Part shown: positions 1-8,596 of the stretch, one piece after another
Position numbering within the stretch: the stretch's first letter is position 1
How the letters are laid out: every line of letters begins with the position of its first letter
DNA from: Methylotenera sp.
GTDB taxonomy: Bacteria > Pseudomonadota > Gammaproteobacteria > Burkholderiales > Methylophilaceae
Direction of reading: 5' to 3'
NCBI RefSeq assembly: GCF_029945535.1
Contig: NZ_JAQSCU010000018.1
Location: forward strand, 367,340 to 431,339
DNA: 64,000 nucleotides
Made by a program: the position numbers and the translations under genes
Notes under the pieces: generated by a model
What the model was told of the DNA's origin: nothing
The model's database searches: none
The model's input: only the letters and a program-made list of their open reading frames with translations

Positions 1-2
1 TC

Positions 3-1508
3 GAATATACCATTTTTAAACGTGGTGTAGATGCGCGTAAAGCCAATGCAATTTTGTTAGTCTACTCGCTTGATGTCACGGTAAACGGTGAAGCTAAAGT
101 GTTAGCCAAGTTAGGTAAAGACCCACACGTAAAGCTAGCACCAGATACTTCTTACAAATTTGTCGCGCAAGCACCTAAAACACTTAAAGAAAGACCTGTC
201 ATTGTCGGCTTAGGTCCTGCTGGTCTTTTTGCTGCGCTTATTTTAGCGCAATCTGGCTTCAAACCTATCGTACTAGAACGCGGTAAAGCGGTGCGTGAGC
301 GCACCAAAGATACTTGGGATTTATGGCGTAAATCTAAGCTTAACTCAGAATCCAATGTGCAATTTGGTGAAGGCGGCGCTGGGACGTTCTCTGACGGCAA
401 GTTATATAGCCAGATTAAAGACCCAAACCATTATGGCCGCAAAGTGTTAAATGAGTTCGTTAAAGCAGGCGCGCCAGAAGAGATTTTATACGTCAGCCAT
501 CCGCATATCGGCACGTTCCGGTTGGTCGGCATGGTAGAAGAAATGCGTAACAATATTATTGCGCTCGGTGGTGAAATACGCTTTCAAAGTAAAGTCGAAG
601 ACATTGAGATTTCAGACAATCAAGTCCAAGCGGTGGTGCTGGCTAGCGGTGAACGCATTGCCACGAATCACCTGATTCTGGCTGTTGGGCATAGCGCTCG
701 TGACACTTTTGAGATGATACACAAACGCGGTATTTATATTGAAGCCAAGCCATTTTCCATCGGCTTCCGTATCGAACATCCGCAATCACTTATTGACGCC
801 GCCCGTCACGGTCCGAACGCTCAACACCCTATTTTAGGCGCGGCTGATTACAAATTAGTTCATCATGCAAGCAATGGACGTAGCGTTTATAGCTTCTGTA
901 TGTGTCCAGGTGGTACCGTGGTAGCTGCGGCATCTGAAGAAGGTCGTGTGGTAACTAACGGCATGAGCCAATATTCACGTAACGAACGCAATGCCAATGC
1001 GGGCATCGTGGTTGGTATCACGCCTGATGAGGATTATCCAGGCCATCCACTCGCGGGTATGGAATTACAGCGCAAGTGGGAAAGCCAAGCTTACTTATTG
1101 GGTGGCAGTACTTACCAAGCACCCGGACAATTAGTTGGCGACTTTTTAGCGAATCAACCTTCAACTCAATTTGGTGAAGTCACACCTTCATACACACCCG
1201 GCGTGCATCTTACTAACTTGGATACCGTTTTGCCTGAATACGTGATTTCGGCGATTCGCGAAGCGATACCACAATTTGCTAAACAAATTAAAGGCTTCGA
1301 TATGGCAGACGCCATACTCACAGGCGTTGAAACACGCACCTCATCGCCGATTCGCATTAAACGTAACGATGACAACTTGCAAAGCATTAATACCAAAGGC
1401 TTGTACCCTACTGGTGAAGGCGCTGGCTATGCTGGTGGCATTCTTTCTGCTGGTGTTGATGGCATTCGCATCGCCGAAGCAGTCGCGCTGAGTATGGCAG
1501 GACGTTAA
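3..1508 (+). CDS. FAD-dependent dehydrogenase, COG2509-like (5' end outside window)
   Basis: The frame is open from base 3, so the gene begins upstream of the window. The first in-window codons (EYTIFKRGVDARK) match the short N-terminal domain that precedes the flavin domain in this family. The FAD-binding Rossmann motif VIVGLGPAGLFAA is encoded near base 200, followed by a conserved glycine-rich stretch (GEGGAGTFSDGKL) near base 370 and the C-terminal FAD-contacting segment (YPTGEGAGYAGGI) near base 1410. The family is annotated as an uncharacterised FAD-dependent dehydrogenase, and its substrate is unknown. No signal peptide can be judged. It ends 39 bases before the phospholipase-like gene on the same strand, so co-transcription is possible but there is no functional link. 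Confidence 0.85.
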   Translation, partial: EYTIFKRGVDARKANAILLVYSLDVTVNGEAKVLAKLGKDPHVKLAPDTSYKFVAQAPKTLKERPVIVGLGPAGLFAALILAQSGFKPIVLERGKAVRERTKDTWDLWRKSKLNSESNVQFGEGGAGTFSDGKLYSQIKDPNHYGRKVLNEFVKAGAPEEILYVSHPHIGTFRLVGMVEEMRNNIIALGGEIRFQSKVEDIEISDNQVQAVVLASGERIATNHLILAVGHSARDTFEMIHKRGIYIEAKPFSIGFRIEHPQSLIDAARHGPNAQHPILGAADYKLVHHASNGRSVYSFCMCPGGTVVAAASEEGRVVTNGMSQYSRNERNANAGIVVGITPDEDYPGHPLAGMELQRKWESQAYLLGGSTYQAPGQLVGDFLANQPSTQFGEVTPSYTPGVHLTNLDTVLPEYVISAIREAIPQFAKQIKGFDMADAILTGVETRTSSPIRIKRNDDNLQSINTKGLYPTGEGAGYAGGILSAGVDGIRIAEAVALSMAGR

Positions 1509-1547
1509 GTTCTATTTAAGCACTAGCAAGACAATAAGGAGCAACAA

Positions 1548-3044
1548 TTGATTGACTTTAAGTTAGTGCTAAAAACACTTGCGGCTTCGTTTATTTGCTT
1601 TGCGCAAATGGCTATCGCTTCGCCAGAGCTTACTTATATTGACAATCAAATTGCCGCTCACCCCAATTTAAGCGGCATCTATGTGCTGGATAAAGGCGAG
1701 GATGCTTTACTCGCCCGTGCTTGGCTGGCTGACCACGCAGAGAAAACTATCGAAGTGCAGTACTTCATCTGGAGTACTGATAATATCGGCATATTAGCCT
1801 CAGAAGCCTTACTGCGCGCGGCTGATAGGGGTGTTAAAGTGCGTGTCATTGTTGATGATTTATTAATCGATGCGCCTGATAAATCTTTGCTGGCACTCGC
1901 CAAACACCCAAACGTCGAGATTCACATCTACAATCCAAAACATTCAGTAGGCACACCATTTTACAAACGCTTGATGAATATCGTCGTGAATTTTCGAGGT
2001 GTTAATCAGCGTATGCACGATAAAACTTTTATCGTAGATGGCAAATTGGCTATTACTGGCGGGCGCAATATGGCAGCTGAATATTTTGACTATAACCAAA
2101 AATACAATTTCCGCGACCGCGATGCTTTATTGCTTGGCGATGTGGCAAAAGACATGCAAGCAAGCTTCGAAAAGTTTTGGCATAGCCCACTTAGCGCGCC
2201 AGTGGAAGATTTGTATGACGGCTTAGGGCTGATGCAGAAACACGTCACCGTCAAAGATGATGAAATTCAAAAAATCTACAGTGACTTACACGATTACGCT
2301 AACTCACCTGAAAATTTTACGCCTGAGAATCGCAAGGCAATTAGTGATATGCCTAAAGCTTTTGCTGCACTTGCCGAGAAAATCATTTGGACGCCGATTG
2401 AGTTTATTAGCGACACACCAGGTAAAAACAATTACAAATACATTATGGGTGGCGGTGGCGTCACCACACAAAAATTAGCGCAACTAGTTGAAAGTGCACA
2501 AACGCAAATCGTTATTCAGTCGCCTTATCTGGTCATGTCTAGCCAAGCCAAAAAGTTGTTTAAAGACGCGCTTAAACGAGGTGTTAAAGTACGCATCAAC
2601 ACCAACTCAATGGCTTCTACTGATAATTTAGAAGCATTTAGTGGTTACCGAAACCAGCGTGATCAGCTCATCAAAATGGGTATAGAAGTTTATGAATATA
2701 AACCCGACCCACAAATTAAACAAAAGCTGGTGCAACGGGTTTTACCTAAAGATGCCAAGCCGCCTGTATTCGCAATTCATGCTAAAACTATGGTGGTTGA
2801 TGCTAAAACAGTATTTATCGGCACCTTCAATTTTGACCCGCGCTCACAAAATCTAAATACCGAAGTAGGTGTTATTGTGCAAAATGAAGCATTGGCTAAC
2901 AATGTGCAAAATGCCATCGAGGTCGATATGCAGCCTGAAAATAGCTGGAGTGCAGCCACTGACAATCCAGACCAATATGCTACAAGTGCGAAGCGTCGTA
3001 AAGTAATGGCGCTACAATTAACACCGATTAAGCCATTACTATAA
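1548..3044 (+). CDS. Phospholipase D family protein (cardiolipin synthase-like), exported
   Basis: Product of 498 residues with an N-terminal signal-like segment (residues 1-25, ending AIA-S) and two HKD catalytic motifs. Motif 1 has H157, K159 and D164 (HDKTFIVD); motif 2 has H411, K413 and D418 (HAKTMVVD). Paired HKD motifs define the phospholipase D superfamily, which hydrolyses phosphodiesters or transfers phosphatidyl groups through a phosphohistidine. The closest types are the ClsC/YmdC-like periplasmic or membrane-associated phosphatidyltransferases, so a role in envelope phospholipid metabolism is likely but substrate is not determinable. The start is TTG, chosen because a strong AAGGAG lies eight bases upstream. 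A bidirectional terminator follows. Confidence 0.85.
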   Translation: MIDFKLVLKTLAASFICFAQMAIASPELTYIDNQIAAHPNLSGIYVLDKGEDALLARAWLADHAEKTIEVQYFIWSTDNIGILASEALLRAADRGVKVRVIVDDLLIDAPDKSLLALAKHPNVEIHIYNPKHSVGTPFYKRLMNIVVNFRGVNQRMHDKTFIVDGKLAITGGRNMAAEYFDYNQKYNFRDRDALLLGDVAKDMQASFEKFWHSPLSAPVEDLYDGLGLMQKHVTVKDDEIQKIYSDLHDYANSPENFTPENRKAISDMPKAFAALAEKIIWTPIEFISDTPGKNNYKYIMGGGGVTTQKLAQLVESAQTQIVIQSPYLVMSSQAKKLFKDALKRGVKVRINTNSMASTDNLEAFSGYRNQRDQLIKMGIEVYEYKPDPQIKQKLVQRVLPKDAKPPVFAIHAKTMVVDAKTVFIGTFNFDPRSQNLNTEVGVIVQNEALANNVQNAIEVDMQPENSWSAATDNPDQYATSAKRRKVMALQLTPIKPLL

Positions 3045-3070
3045 GTTTAATCACAACAAATTGCGTACAT

Positions 3071-3099
3071 AAAAAATGGCGGTTAAACCGCCATTTTTT
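3071..3099. terminator. Bidirectional intrinsic terminator
   Basis: AAAAAATGGCGGT and ACCGCCATTTTTT form a 13-bp stem around a three-base loop, with T-runs on both sides. It sits between the convergent phospholipase-like gene (+) and ahpF (-) and can serve both. Confidence 0.9.
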
Positions 3100-3121
3100 A
3101 TGTACCAAAACTTAAAGCTAA

Positions 3122-4705
3122 TTACTGCCTAATTAAGTAATCAAACGCACCCAACGCTGCTTTTGCCCCTTCACCCATGGCAATAATAATCTGCTTATAA
3201 GGTGTCGTTGTCACATCGCCCGCAGCAAACACACCAGGTAATGAAGTAGCGTTGTGATGATTCACTTCAACCTCACCAAACTTGCTTAAGTTGACCGTGC
3301 CTTTTAACCAATCGCTATTAGGCAACAAACCAATTTGCACGAACACTGCATCCAGCGCTAAATGTTTAGTTTCACCAGTAACGCGATCGGTATAAGTTAA
3401 GCCATTCATTTTAGTGCCATCACCTGTCACTTCAGATGTTTGCGCACTGGTAATAATGGTGACATTAGGCAAAGAACGTAGCTTTTTCTGTAGCACTGCA
3501 TCGGCTTTAAGTACTGTATCAAACTGCAATAAAGTCACATGTGCCACAAACCCTGCCAAATCAATCGCCGCCTCAACACCTGAGTTACCGCCTCCCACCA
3601 CTGCAACAGGCTTGCCTTTAAACAAAGGGCCATCACAATGCGGGCAGTAAGCCACGCCTTTGCCGCGGTACTCTTTCTCACCAGGTACGCCTAGCTCACG
3701 CCAACGAGCGCCAGTCGCTAGAATCACCACTTTACTTTTCAGCGTACCGCCACTTTCAAGTTTTAGCTCGATTAAATTGTTGTTCTTATTGCCATCTTTA
3801 CCCGGTTCAGACAAGCTCACCGCGCGTTGCAAATTCATAATATCCACATCGTAGCTTTTCACATGCTCTTCAAAAGCGGCAACTAATTTAGGCCCTTCGG
3901 TTTCTTGCACAGAAATAAAGTTTTCAATGCCTAGCGTATCCATTACTTGGCCACCAAAACGTTCTGCCACGATACCAGTTCTAATGCCTTTACGTGCTGC
4001 GTAAATAGCAGCAGAAGCACCCGCTGGCCCACCACCCACCACTAAAACATCATAAGGAGCTTGTGCATCTATTTTTTTAGCCTCGCGTGCGGCTGCGCCT
4101 GTATCGATTTTTAACAGAATCTCATCTAGCTCCATGCGACCTGCGCCAAAAACTTCACCATTTAAATAAATGGTTGGTACAGACATGATTTCTCTAGCTT
4201 TAACTTCATCTTGATACAGCGCGCCATCAATCATCACATGAGTGATGTTTGGATTAATCACTGCCATCATGTTCATGGCTTGCACAACGTCTGGACAATT
4301 GTGGCAGCTTAAAGAAATATAGGTTTCAAAGTGAAACTTGCCTTCAACCGCTGCAATTTGCGCGATTTTTTCAGCCTCTAATTTCATTGGGTGACCACCA
4401 GTATGCAGTAGCGCCAATACGAGTGAGGTAAATTCATGGCCCATAGGAATACCAGCAAAGCGCACACCAACTGATTGGCCTGCATCTTTGTGTGTGGCAG
4501 CACGTTTCACCGCAAATGATGGCTTGCGCGCATCATCGCCGTTTGTCAGCGTGATTTTGTCTGACATGCTAGCAATTTCTTCTAGTAACTCGCGCATCTC
4601 TTGTGCAGCTGCGCTGTCATCTAATGAAGCAACAAGCTCGATAGGCTCGCGCAACATTCCTAAATATGTTTGTAATTGAGTTTTGATACCTGCTTCTAGT
4701 GCCAT
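3122..4705 (-). CDS. ahpF: Alkyl hydroperoxide reductase subunit F (NAD(P)H-peroxiredoxin reductase)
   Basis: Flavoprotein of 527 residues that passes electrons from NADH to the peroxiredoxin AhpC. The N-terminal tandem thioredoxin-fold domain carries the CHNC redox pair. A thioredoxin-reductase-like domain follows, with FAD motif [17 protein letters not shown], redox pair CPHC before DGPLF, and NAD motif [10 protein letters not shown]. Length fits the family (about 520). The frame stays open to 4804, but the start at 4705 is preferred: the protein then begins [12 protein letters not shown] like known AhpF proteins, and AAAGAGA precedes it. Upstream lies ahpC, separated by an intrinsic terminator, so ahpF is probably expressed at a lower level than ahpC. 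Confidence 0.96.
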   Translation of the reverse strand: MALEAGIKTQLQTYLGMLREPIELVASLDDSAAAQEMRELLEEIASMSDKITLTNGDDARKPSFAVKRAATHKDAGQSVGVRFAGIPMGHEFTSLVLALLHTGGHPMKLEAEKIAQIAAVEGKFHFETYISLSCHNCPDVVQAMNMMAVINPNITHVMIDGALYQDEVKAREIMSVPTIYLNGEVFGAGRMELDEILLKIDTGAAAREAKKIDAQAPYDVLVVGGGPAGASAAIYAARKGIRTGIVAERFGGQVMDTLGIENFISVQETEGPKLVAAFEEHVKSYDVDIMNLQRAVSLSEPGKDGNKNNNLIELKLESGGTLKSKVVILATGARWRELGVPGEKEYRGKGVAYCPHCDGPLFKGKPVAVVGGGNSGVEAAIDLAGFVAHVTLLQFDTVLKADAVLQKKLRSLPNVTIITSAQTSEVTGDGTKMNGLTYTDRVTGETKHLALDAVFVQIGLLPNSDWLKGTVNLSKFGEVEVNHHNATSLPGVFAAGDVTTTPYKQIIIAMGEGAKAALGAFDYLIRQ

Positions 4706-4809
4706 GATTATTCTCTTTATTAGTTGTGTCAGCCCATTTTGACTAACGAATGATTCATCATCAATCCATACAATCAAACCATATAATCCATCAATGAAAA
4801 CCACAAATA

Positions 4810-4838
4810 AAAAGCATTATCTTTTGAATAATGCTTTT
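4810..4838 (-). terminator. Intercistronic terminator/attenuator between ahpC and ahpF
   Basis: AAAAGCATTAT and ATAATGCTTTT form a perfect 11-bp stem with a 7-base loop, and a T-run follows on the minus strand. It lies after the ahpC stop and before the ahpF start. Partial termination here would make AhpC more abundant than AhpF. Confidence 0.75.
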
Positions 4839-4909
4839 GTAAGGGCTACACCTTTAAATGGTGTTATAAAGGCGTAGCGTACTGCCTAAAACTAAGACTT
4901 AAATCTTAA

Positions 4910-5473
4910 TTAGATTTTACCTACTAGGTCTAATGAAGGCGTGATTGTTTTAGCGCCTTCTTGCCATTTAGCTGGGCAAACTTGACCTGGGTTAGCAGCA
5001 GTAAATTGAGCTGCTTTTAACTTGCGTAGTGTTTCTTTTACATCACGTGCAATTTCATTGCTATGAACTTCTACTGTTTTAATCACGCCTTCTGGATTAA
5101 TCACAAAAGTGCCACGTAAAGCTAGACCTTCTTCTTCAATATGCACGTCAAACGCACGTGTCAATTGGTGTGTAGGATCGCCAACTAGTGGAAATTGTGC
5201 TTTACCTACTGCTGGTGAAGTTTCGTGCCATACTTTGTGTGAGAACTGTGTATCAGTCGTCACGATATACACTTCAGCACCAGCTTTTTGGAATTCCGGG
5301 TAGTTATCAGCAGCATCTTCAACTTCTGTAGGGCAATTAAAAGTGAATGCAGCTGGCATAAAAATCACTACAGACCATTTACCTTTCATACTCACGTCGC
5401 TCACTTCGATAAATTTACCGTTATGAAACGCTTGTGCTTTAAATGGTTGAACTTGTGTATTGATTAATGACAT
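4910..5473 (-). CDS. ahpC: Peroxiredoxin, alkyl hydroperoxide reductase subunit C
   Basis: Typical 2-Cys peroxiredoxin of 187 residues. The peroxidatic cysteine is C47 in FTFNCPTEVED and the resolving cysteine is C166 in GQVCPAKW, the same spacing as enterobacterial AhpC. It reduces hydrogen peroxide, organic peroxides and peroxynitrite in the cytoplasm and is recycled by AhpF, encoded next downstream. The start is supported by AAGGAAAA just upstream. The promoter region holds an OxyR-like four-box element about 145-180 bases upstream. The gene order ahpC-ahpF on one strand supports a peroxide-response unit. Confidence 0.97.
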   Translation of the reverse strand: MSLINTQVQPFKAQAFHNGKFIEVSDVSMKGKWSVVIFMPAAFTFNCPTEVEDAADNYPEFQKAGAEVYIVTTDTQFSHKVWHETSPAVGKAQFPLVGDPTHQLTRAFDVHIEEEGLALRGTFVINPEGVIKTVEVHSNEIARDVKETLRKLKAAQFTAANPGQVCPAKWQEGAKTITPSLDLVGKI

Positions 5474-5616
5474 AGTTTTTTTCCTTATTTGTGGGTTAAA
5501 TGAATACTTGGTTAAATAAACACTTAGGTTAAATAAAATACAGCTTAATAAAATGTTTCTTTTTGGTATTTCTTAACTGGTGAAGCGATTATAGAGCGTT
5601 GAATTTATTAAATCCA

Positions 5617-5653
5617 ATATATCATTCTAATGGTTATGATAAATTTTACTTAT
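5617..5653. promoter_or_regulatory. OxyR-like four-box operator upstream of ahpC
   Basis: Four tetranucleotides at 11-base intervals read ATAT-N7-TAAT-N7-ATAA-N7-TTAT, resembling the OxyR pattern ATAG-N7-CTAT repeated twice. Within it, TATCAT-N10-ATGATA (5620-5641) is a perfect inverted repeat. It lies upstream of ahpC, a classic OxyR target. The match is partial, so binding is inferred. Confidence 0.45.
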
Positions 5654-5682
5654 CAATCTACAGCATGTCTATATTAAACTTA

Positions 5683-6012
5683 TTAAGTGACAATAATATT
5701 CTGCGTGGCTGTTTCGCCTAAATTGTCATGCCAAGTCACAGCAACAGTATCGCCAATTTTGGCACCAGTTAATCTAAACGTAAGATACGGATTCTTAGAG
5801 ATGCCCGTTCCCCACTGCGCCTCCAGCACTGTTTTTCCATTTAGAGTTGCCGTGACTAACTGCACAAAATGTGCAGGAATCAATCGATCAAAATCATCTT
5901 TTTTTCGCCCAGTTTCCATGGGATGGCTCATCAGAACCTTCACTTCGGTGTAACCACCAGAAGCTGCGTCGCCCTTCAATTGGGCGCGCATTTTCATATT
6001 ATCAGAGGCCAT
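5683..6012 (-). CDS. soxZ: Thiosulfate oxidation carrier protein SoxZ
   Basis: Product of 109 residues made of one immunoglobulin-like SoxZ domain, with characteristic segments VKVLMSHPMETG and LEAQWGTGISKNPYLTF. SoxZ pairs with SoxY to form the periplasmic carrier on whose cysteine sulfur intermediates are held. It has no signal peptide, as usual for SoxZ, which is exported with SoxY. The start at 6012 is preferred over the Met at 6018 because AAGGA lies five bases before it and only then clears the soxY stop. soxY is directly upstream. No soxXA, soxB or soxCD is present in the window. Confidence 0.93.
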   Translation of the reverse strand: MASDNMKMRAQLKGDAASGGYTEVKVLMSHPMETGRKKDDFDRLIPAHFVQLVTATLNGKTVLEAQWGTGISKNPYLTFRLTGAKIGDTVAVTWHDNLGETATQNIIVT

Positions 6013-6020
6013 AACCATCC

Positions 6021-6464
6021 TTAACCACAGCCGTTTTCTAGCACGACGACACTTTTAGCGTTAGTAAAATATTGATTACCAGCCTTCACAACCACTTTTA
6101 CATCTGAAGTTTCTGCCATTTTGATACGCGTCACCACAAAAGGCTCGGCGCCATTGCTGAATTTGAAGTGTGCGATGAGCGGCGTTGGATTTTTTTCTAC
6201 TAAAATAGAAATGGTTTCAGTATTTGGAATATTACTTTTGACCTCAATTTGAACAATCGCGCCATTTTCCGCTTTATCTGGCAAGGTAATCAAAATCTCT
6301 TCGCTAGGCTTTTCGTCATTAATTTCTAAGTTTTTTTCAGCATCACTTAACTTAGTAGTTTCAAACGCTGCTTTGTTCCAAATTGCGGCAAAAGCATTCA
6401 TGGGTGCAATAAAAGCCAAGGCAAACGCACCAGATATGAGCTTTATAAAATATCTACGTTGCAT
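6021..6464 (-). CDS. soxY: Thiosulfate oxidation carrier protein SoxY
   Basis: Product of 147 residues with a Tat-like N-terminus (MQRRYFIKLISGAFALAFIAPMNAFA; short hydrophobic core ending in AFA) and a SoxY domain. The C-terminus ends NGCG, corresponding to the GGCGG-type swinging arm whose cysteine carries the covalently bound sulfur substrate. Here the arm is shortened to GCG at the very end. SoxY-SoxZ is translated from adjacent genes two bases apart. The pair is isolated from other sox genes here, so it may accept sulfur from a partner elsewhere, or serve a role outside the complete Sox cycle. Confidence 0.92.
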   Translation of the reverse strand: MQRRYFIKLISGAFALAFIAPMNAFAAIWNKAAFETTKLSDAEKNLEINDEKPSEEILITLPDKAENGAIVQIEVKSNIPNTETISILVEKNPTPLIAHFKFSNGAEPFVVTRIKMAETSDVKVVVKAGNQYFTNAKSVVVLENGCG

Positions 6465-6476
6465 TATTGGCCCTCA

Positions 6477-7976
6477 TTAACCTTTTTTCACATCGCCCTG
6501 CATGCGACGCAATTCCGTCAAGCGTGCCTCAACAATGGACTTTTGATAAAAATCACCATCATTGGCTTTAACCGCTAACTCCATTTGTTCAATAGCGCGT
6601 GCAAGATCGTACCTTCTAAAGTAAGCCTCACCTTGTGCCTGATAGCTCAGCAAAAGCTTATTCTGCATAGTATAGGCTCTTGCCAATACATCGTAAAACT
6701 GCGCATCACTTGGATATAACCCTTGCTTATCTTTAATCAGTTTTATCGCATTATCAGACTGCTTAATCGCCAAAAAGTGATCAGCATAACCATAAATTAG
6801 CGCACGATTATCTGGATATAGTTTAAGCGCGGCGGCGTATTGCTTGGCCGCCTGTTGCGGATTATTCTCTACGACTTGCAGACGCGCACTTAGGTTCTCT
6901 ATCATGGCATGCTGCGGTGCATTCTTTTTCAGCCACGCCACTTCTTTCTCAGCCTGCGGCAGAGCGTTTTTACGCAGATAAGCTACGGCTAATCCGTAAT
7001 GCTCAGCGGCTTCATTGGTATATTTATGTTCACGAATATTTTGCTCGAACACCTGTATATTAGTGTCTGCCGAACCGTTATTGGCAATGAGTTTTGCCCG
7101 CACATATTGAAACTCAACGCTATCAGGTACCTGCCTGTACGTCATTTGCGACACACGATTAGCAACATCGGCAATACGTTCACTGGTTAATGGGTGAGTG
7201 CGTAAAAAACTAGGGGCACTGCCTTCGGCAAAGCGTGTACCGCGCTGTAAAGTGGTGAAAAATGCGGGCATTGCACGCACATCAAAACCGCCACTATCTA
7301 AAATTTGCAAACCGACGCGGTCAGCCTCGCGTTCATGGTCACGCGTGTAATCCAACTGATTTTGTATGCCGACAGCCGAAGCAGTTGTTAACGCACCGCT
7401 CGCTAAATCTGGATTAGCTCGCGCGACCAGCAATGCCAATGCAATACCCGCAATATTTTTAAACGTGTCATATTTTTGCGATGCCAACATACGCGCCATG
7501 TGGTGCTGTGTCACGTGACCAATCTCATGGCCTAATACGCTTGCAAGTTCAGACTCACTATTCGTGGCCAAGATTAAACCCGTATGCACGCCAACCACGC
7601 CGCCAGGCATGGCAAAAGCATTGATTGAGTTATCCTGCACCACAAAAAAGTTGAATTTTTGCTGCTTATCACTGCTCGCTGAAACCAATCGATTACCCAG
7701 ATTATTCAGGTAATCAATAATTTCTACATCCTGCACCACCTCGTCACTGGTCGATACATCGCGCATAATCTGTTCGCCAATGCGCCTTTCATCAAGCGGC
7801 GTTAACACGGTTTGCGAAACATCGCCGAGTTCTGGCAAACTCAAATCGAAGCTCCTTGGCGCCTCATAAGGCTTACCAGTTAACACAGGCTCATCATAAG
7901 ATTGCGCCCACAAATTGGTCGCTAGCGTGCTGTTTGTGATCAGCAAAATTGCAATTACAATAGTTTTTAATTTCAT
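6477..7976 (-). CDS. Periplasmic M48 metalloprotease with TPR repeats (BepA/YfgC-like)
   Basis: Product of 499 residues with a signal peptide (about residues 1-25, ending LWA-Q). The M48 zinc protease domain carries H150-E-x-x-H154 (GHEIGHVTQHH) and a third ligand in DHEREADRVG. The C-terminal half is TPR-like helical repeats from about residue 300. This architecture is that of BepA, which promotes assembly or degradation of outer-membrane beta-barrels such as LptD. It is transcribed towards soxYZ with a 12-base gap, so the three genes may form an operon. It diverges from moaC. It is definitely an M48 family protein; the BepA equivalence is inferred from architecture. Confidence 0.88.
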   Translation of the reverse strand: MKLKTIVIAILLITNSTLATNLWAQSYDEPVLTGKPYEAPRSFDLSLPELGDVSQTVLTPLDERRIGEQIMRDVSTSDEVVQDVEIIDYLNNLGNRLVSASSDKQQKFNFFVVQDNSINAFAMPGGVVGVHTGLILATNSESELASVLGHEIGHVTQHHMARMLASQKYDTFKNIAGIALALLVARANPDLASGALTTASAVGIQNQLDYTRDHEREADRVGLQILDSGGFDVRAMPAFFTTLQRGTRFAEGSAPSFLRTHPLTSERIADVANRVSQMTYRQVPDSVEFQYVRAKLIANNGSADTNIQVFEQNIREHKYTNEAAEHYGLAVAYLRKNALPQAEKEVAWLKKNAPQHAMIENLSARLQVVENNPQQAAKQYAAALKLYPDNRALIYGYADHFLAIKQSDNAIKLIKDKQGLYPSDAQFYDVLARAYTMQNKLLLSYQAQGEAYFRRYDLARAIEQMELAVKANDGDFYQKSIVEARLTELRRMQGDVKKG

Positions 7977-8065
7977 TATTGTTATGATAGCTACTTTACG
8001 AAGCTAGTTCAGCAGGAATCATAAAAATAATCATCCATAAAATGATTATCCGTGGAAAGCAAAAG

Positions 8066-8554
8066 ATGACCAACGCAGCAAACACCCTCACACATTTTGA
8101 TAACAGCGGCCAAGCACACATGGTGGATGTTGGCGACAAAGCACACACCAAGCGCATCGCCATTGCCAGCGGCGAAATTACTATGAAAACCAGTACATTA
8201 GCGTTGATAAAAAGCGGTGACTCCAAAAAAGGCGATGTACTCGGCATTGCAAGAATCGCCGCAATTCAAGGCTCAAAACGCACCTCTGATTTAATCCCAC
8301 TTTGCCATCCAATTAGCCTAACCAAAGTAGCCGTCACCTTTGAAATTGACGATAAAAACACATCCGTTATCTGCACCGCCACCACCGAAACTACAGGCCA
8401 AACAGGCGTAGAAATGGAAGCACTCACCGCAGTAAGCGTGGGCTTACTTACGATTTATGATATGTGTAAAGCTGTAGACAGAGGCATGACGATTGGCAGC
8501 ATCAAGCTATTGGAAAAACATGGCGGCAAGTCTGGGGATTGGGTAGCAAAATGA
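8066..8554 (+). CDS. moaC: Cyclic pyranopterin monophosphate synthase MoaC
   Basis: Product of 162 residues, matching MoaC over its full length. Conserved segments are [27 protein letters not shown] and [25 protein letters not shown]. MoaC converts the 8-oxo-dihydro-GTP product of MoaA into cyclic pyranopterin monophosphate in molybdenum cofactor synthesis. The frame is open from 8042, but the Met at 8066 gives the family N-terminus and has GGAAAG upstream. The rest of the moa pathway is not in the window. It diverges from the M48 protease gene with under 100 bases between starts. Confidence 0.96.
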   Translation: MTNAANTLTHFDNSGQAHMVDVGDKAHTKRIAIASGEITMKTSTLALIKSGDSKKGDVLGIARIAAIQGSKRTSDLIPLCHPISLTKVAVTFEIDDKNTSVICTATTETTGQTGVEMEALTAVSVGLLTIYDMCKAVDRGMTIGSIKLLEKHGGKSGDWVAK

Positions 8555-8596
8555 GTTTAAAAAGCTAAATCTGACGGATACAATCATTAGAAAACC

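Noticed and set aside
4706-4804. N-terminal extension of ahpF to 4804
   Set aside because: The extra 33 residues do not belong to AhpF, overlap the ahpC-ahpF hairpin region, and the internal Met has the ribosome-binding site.
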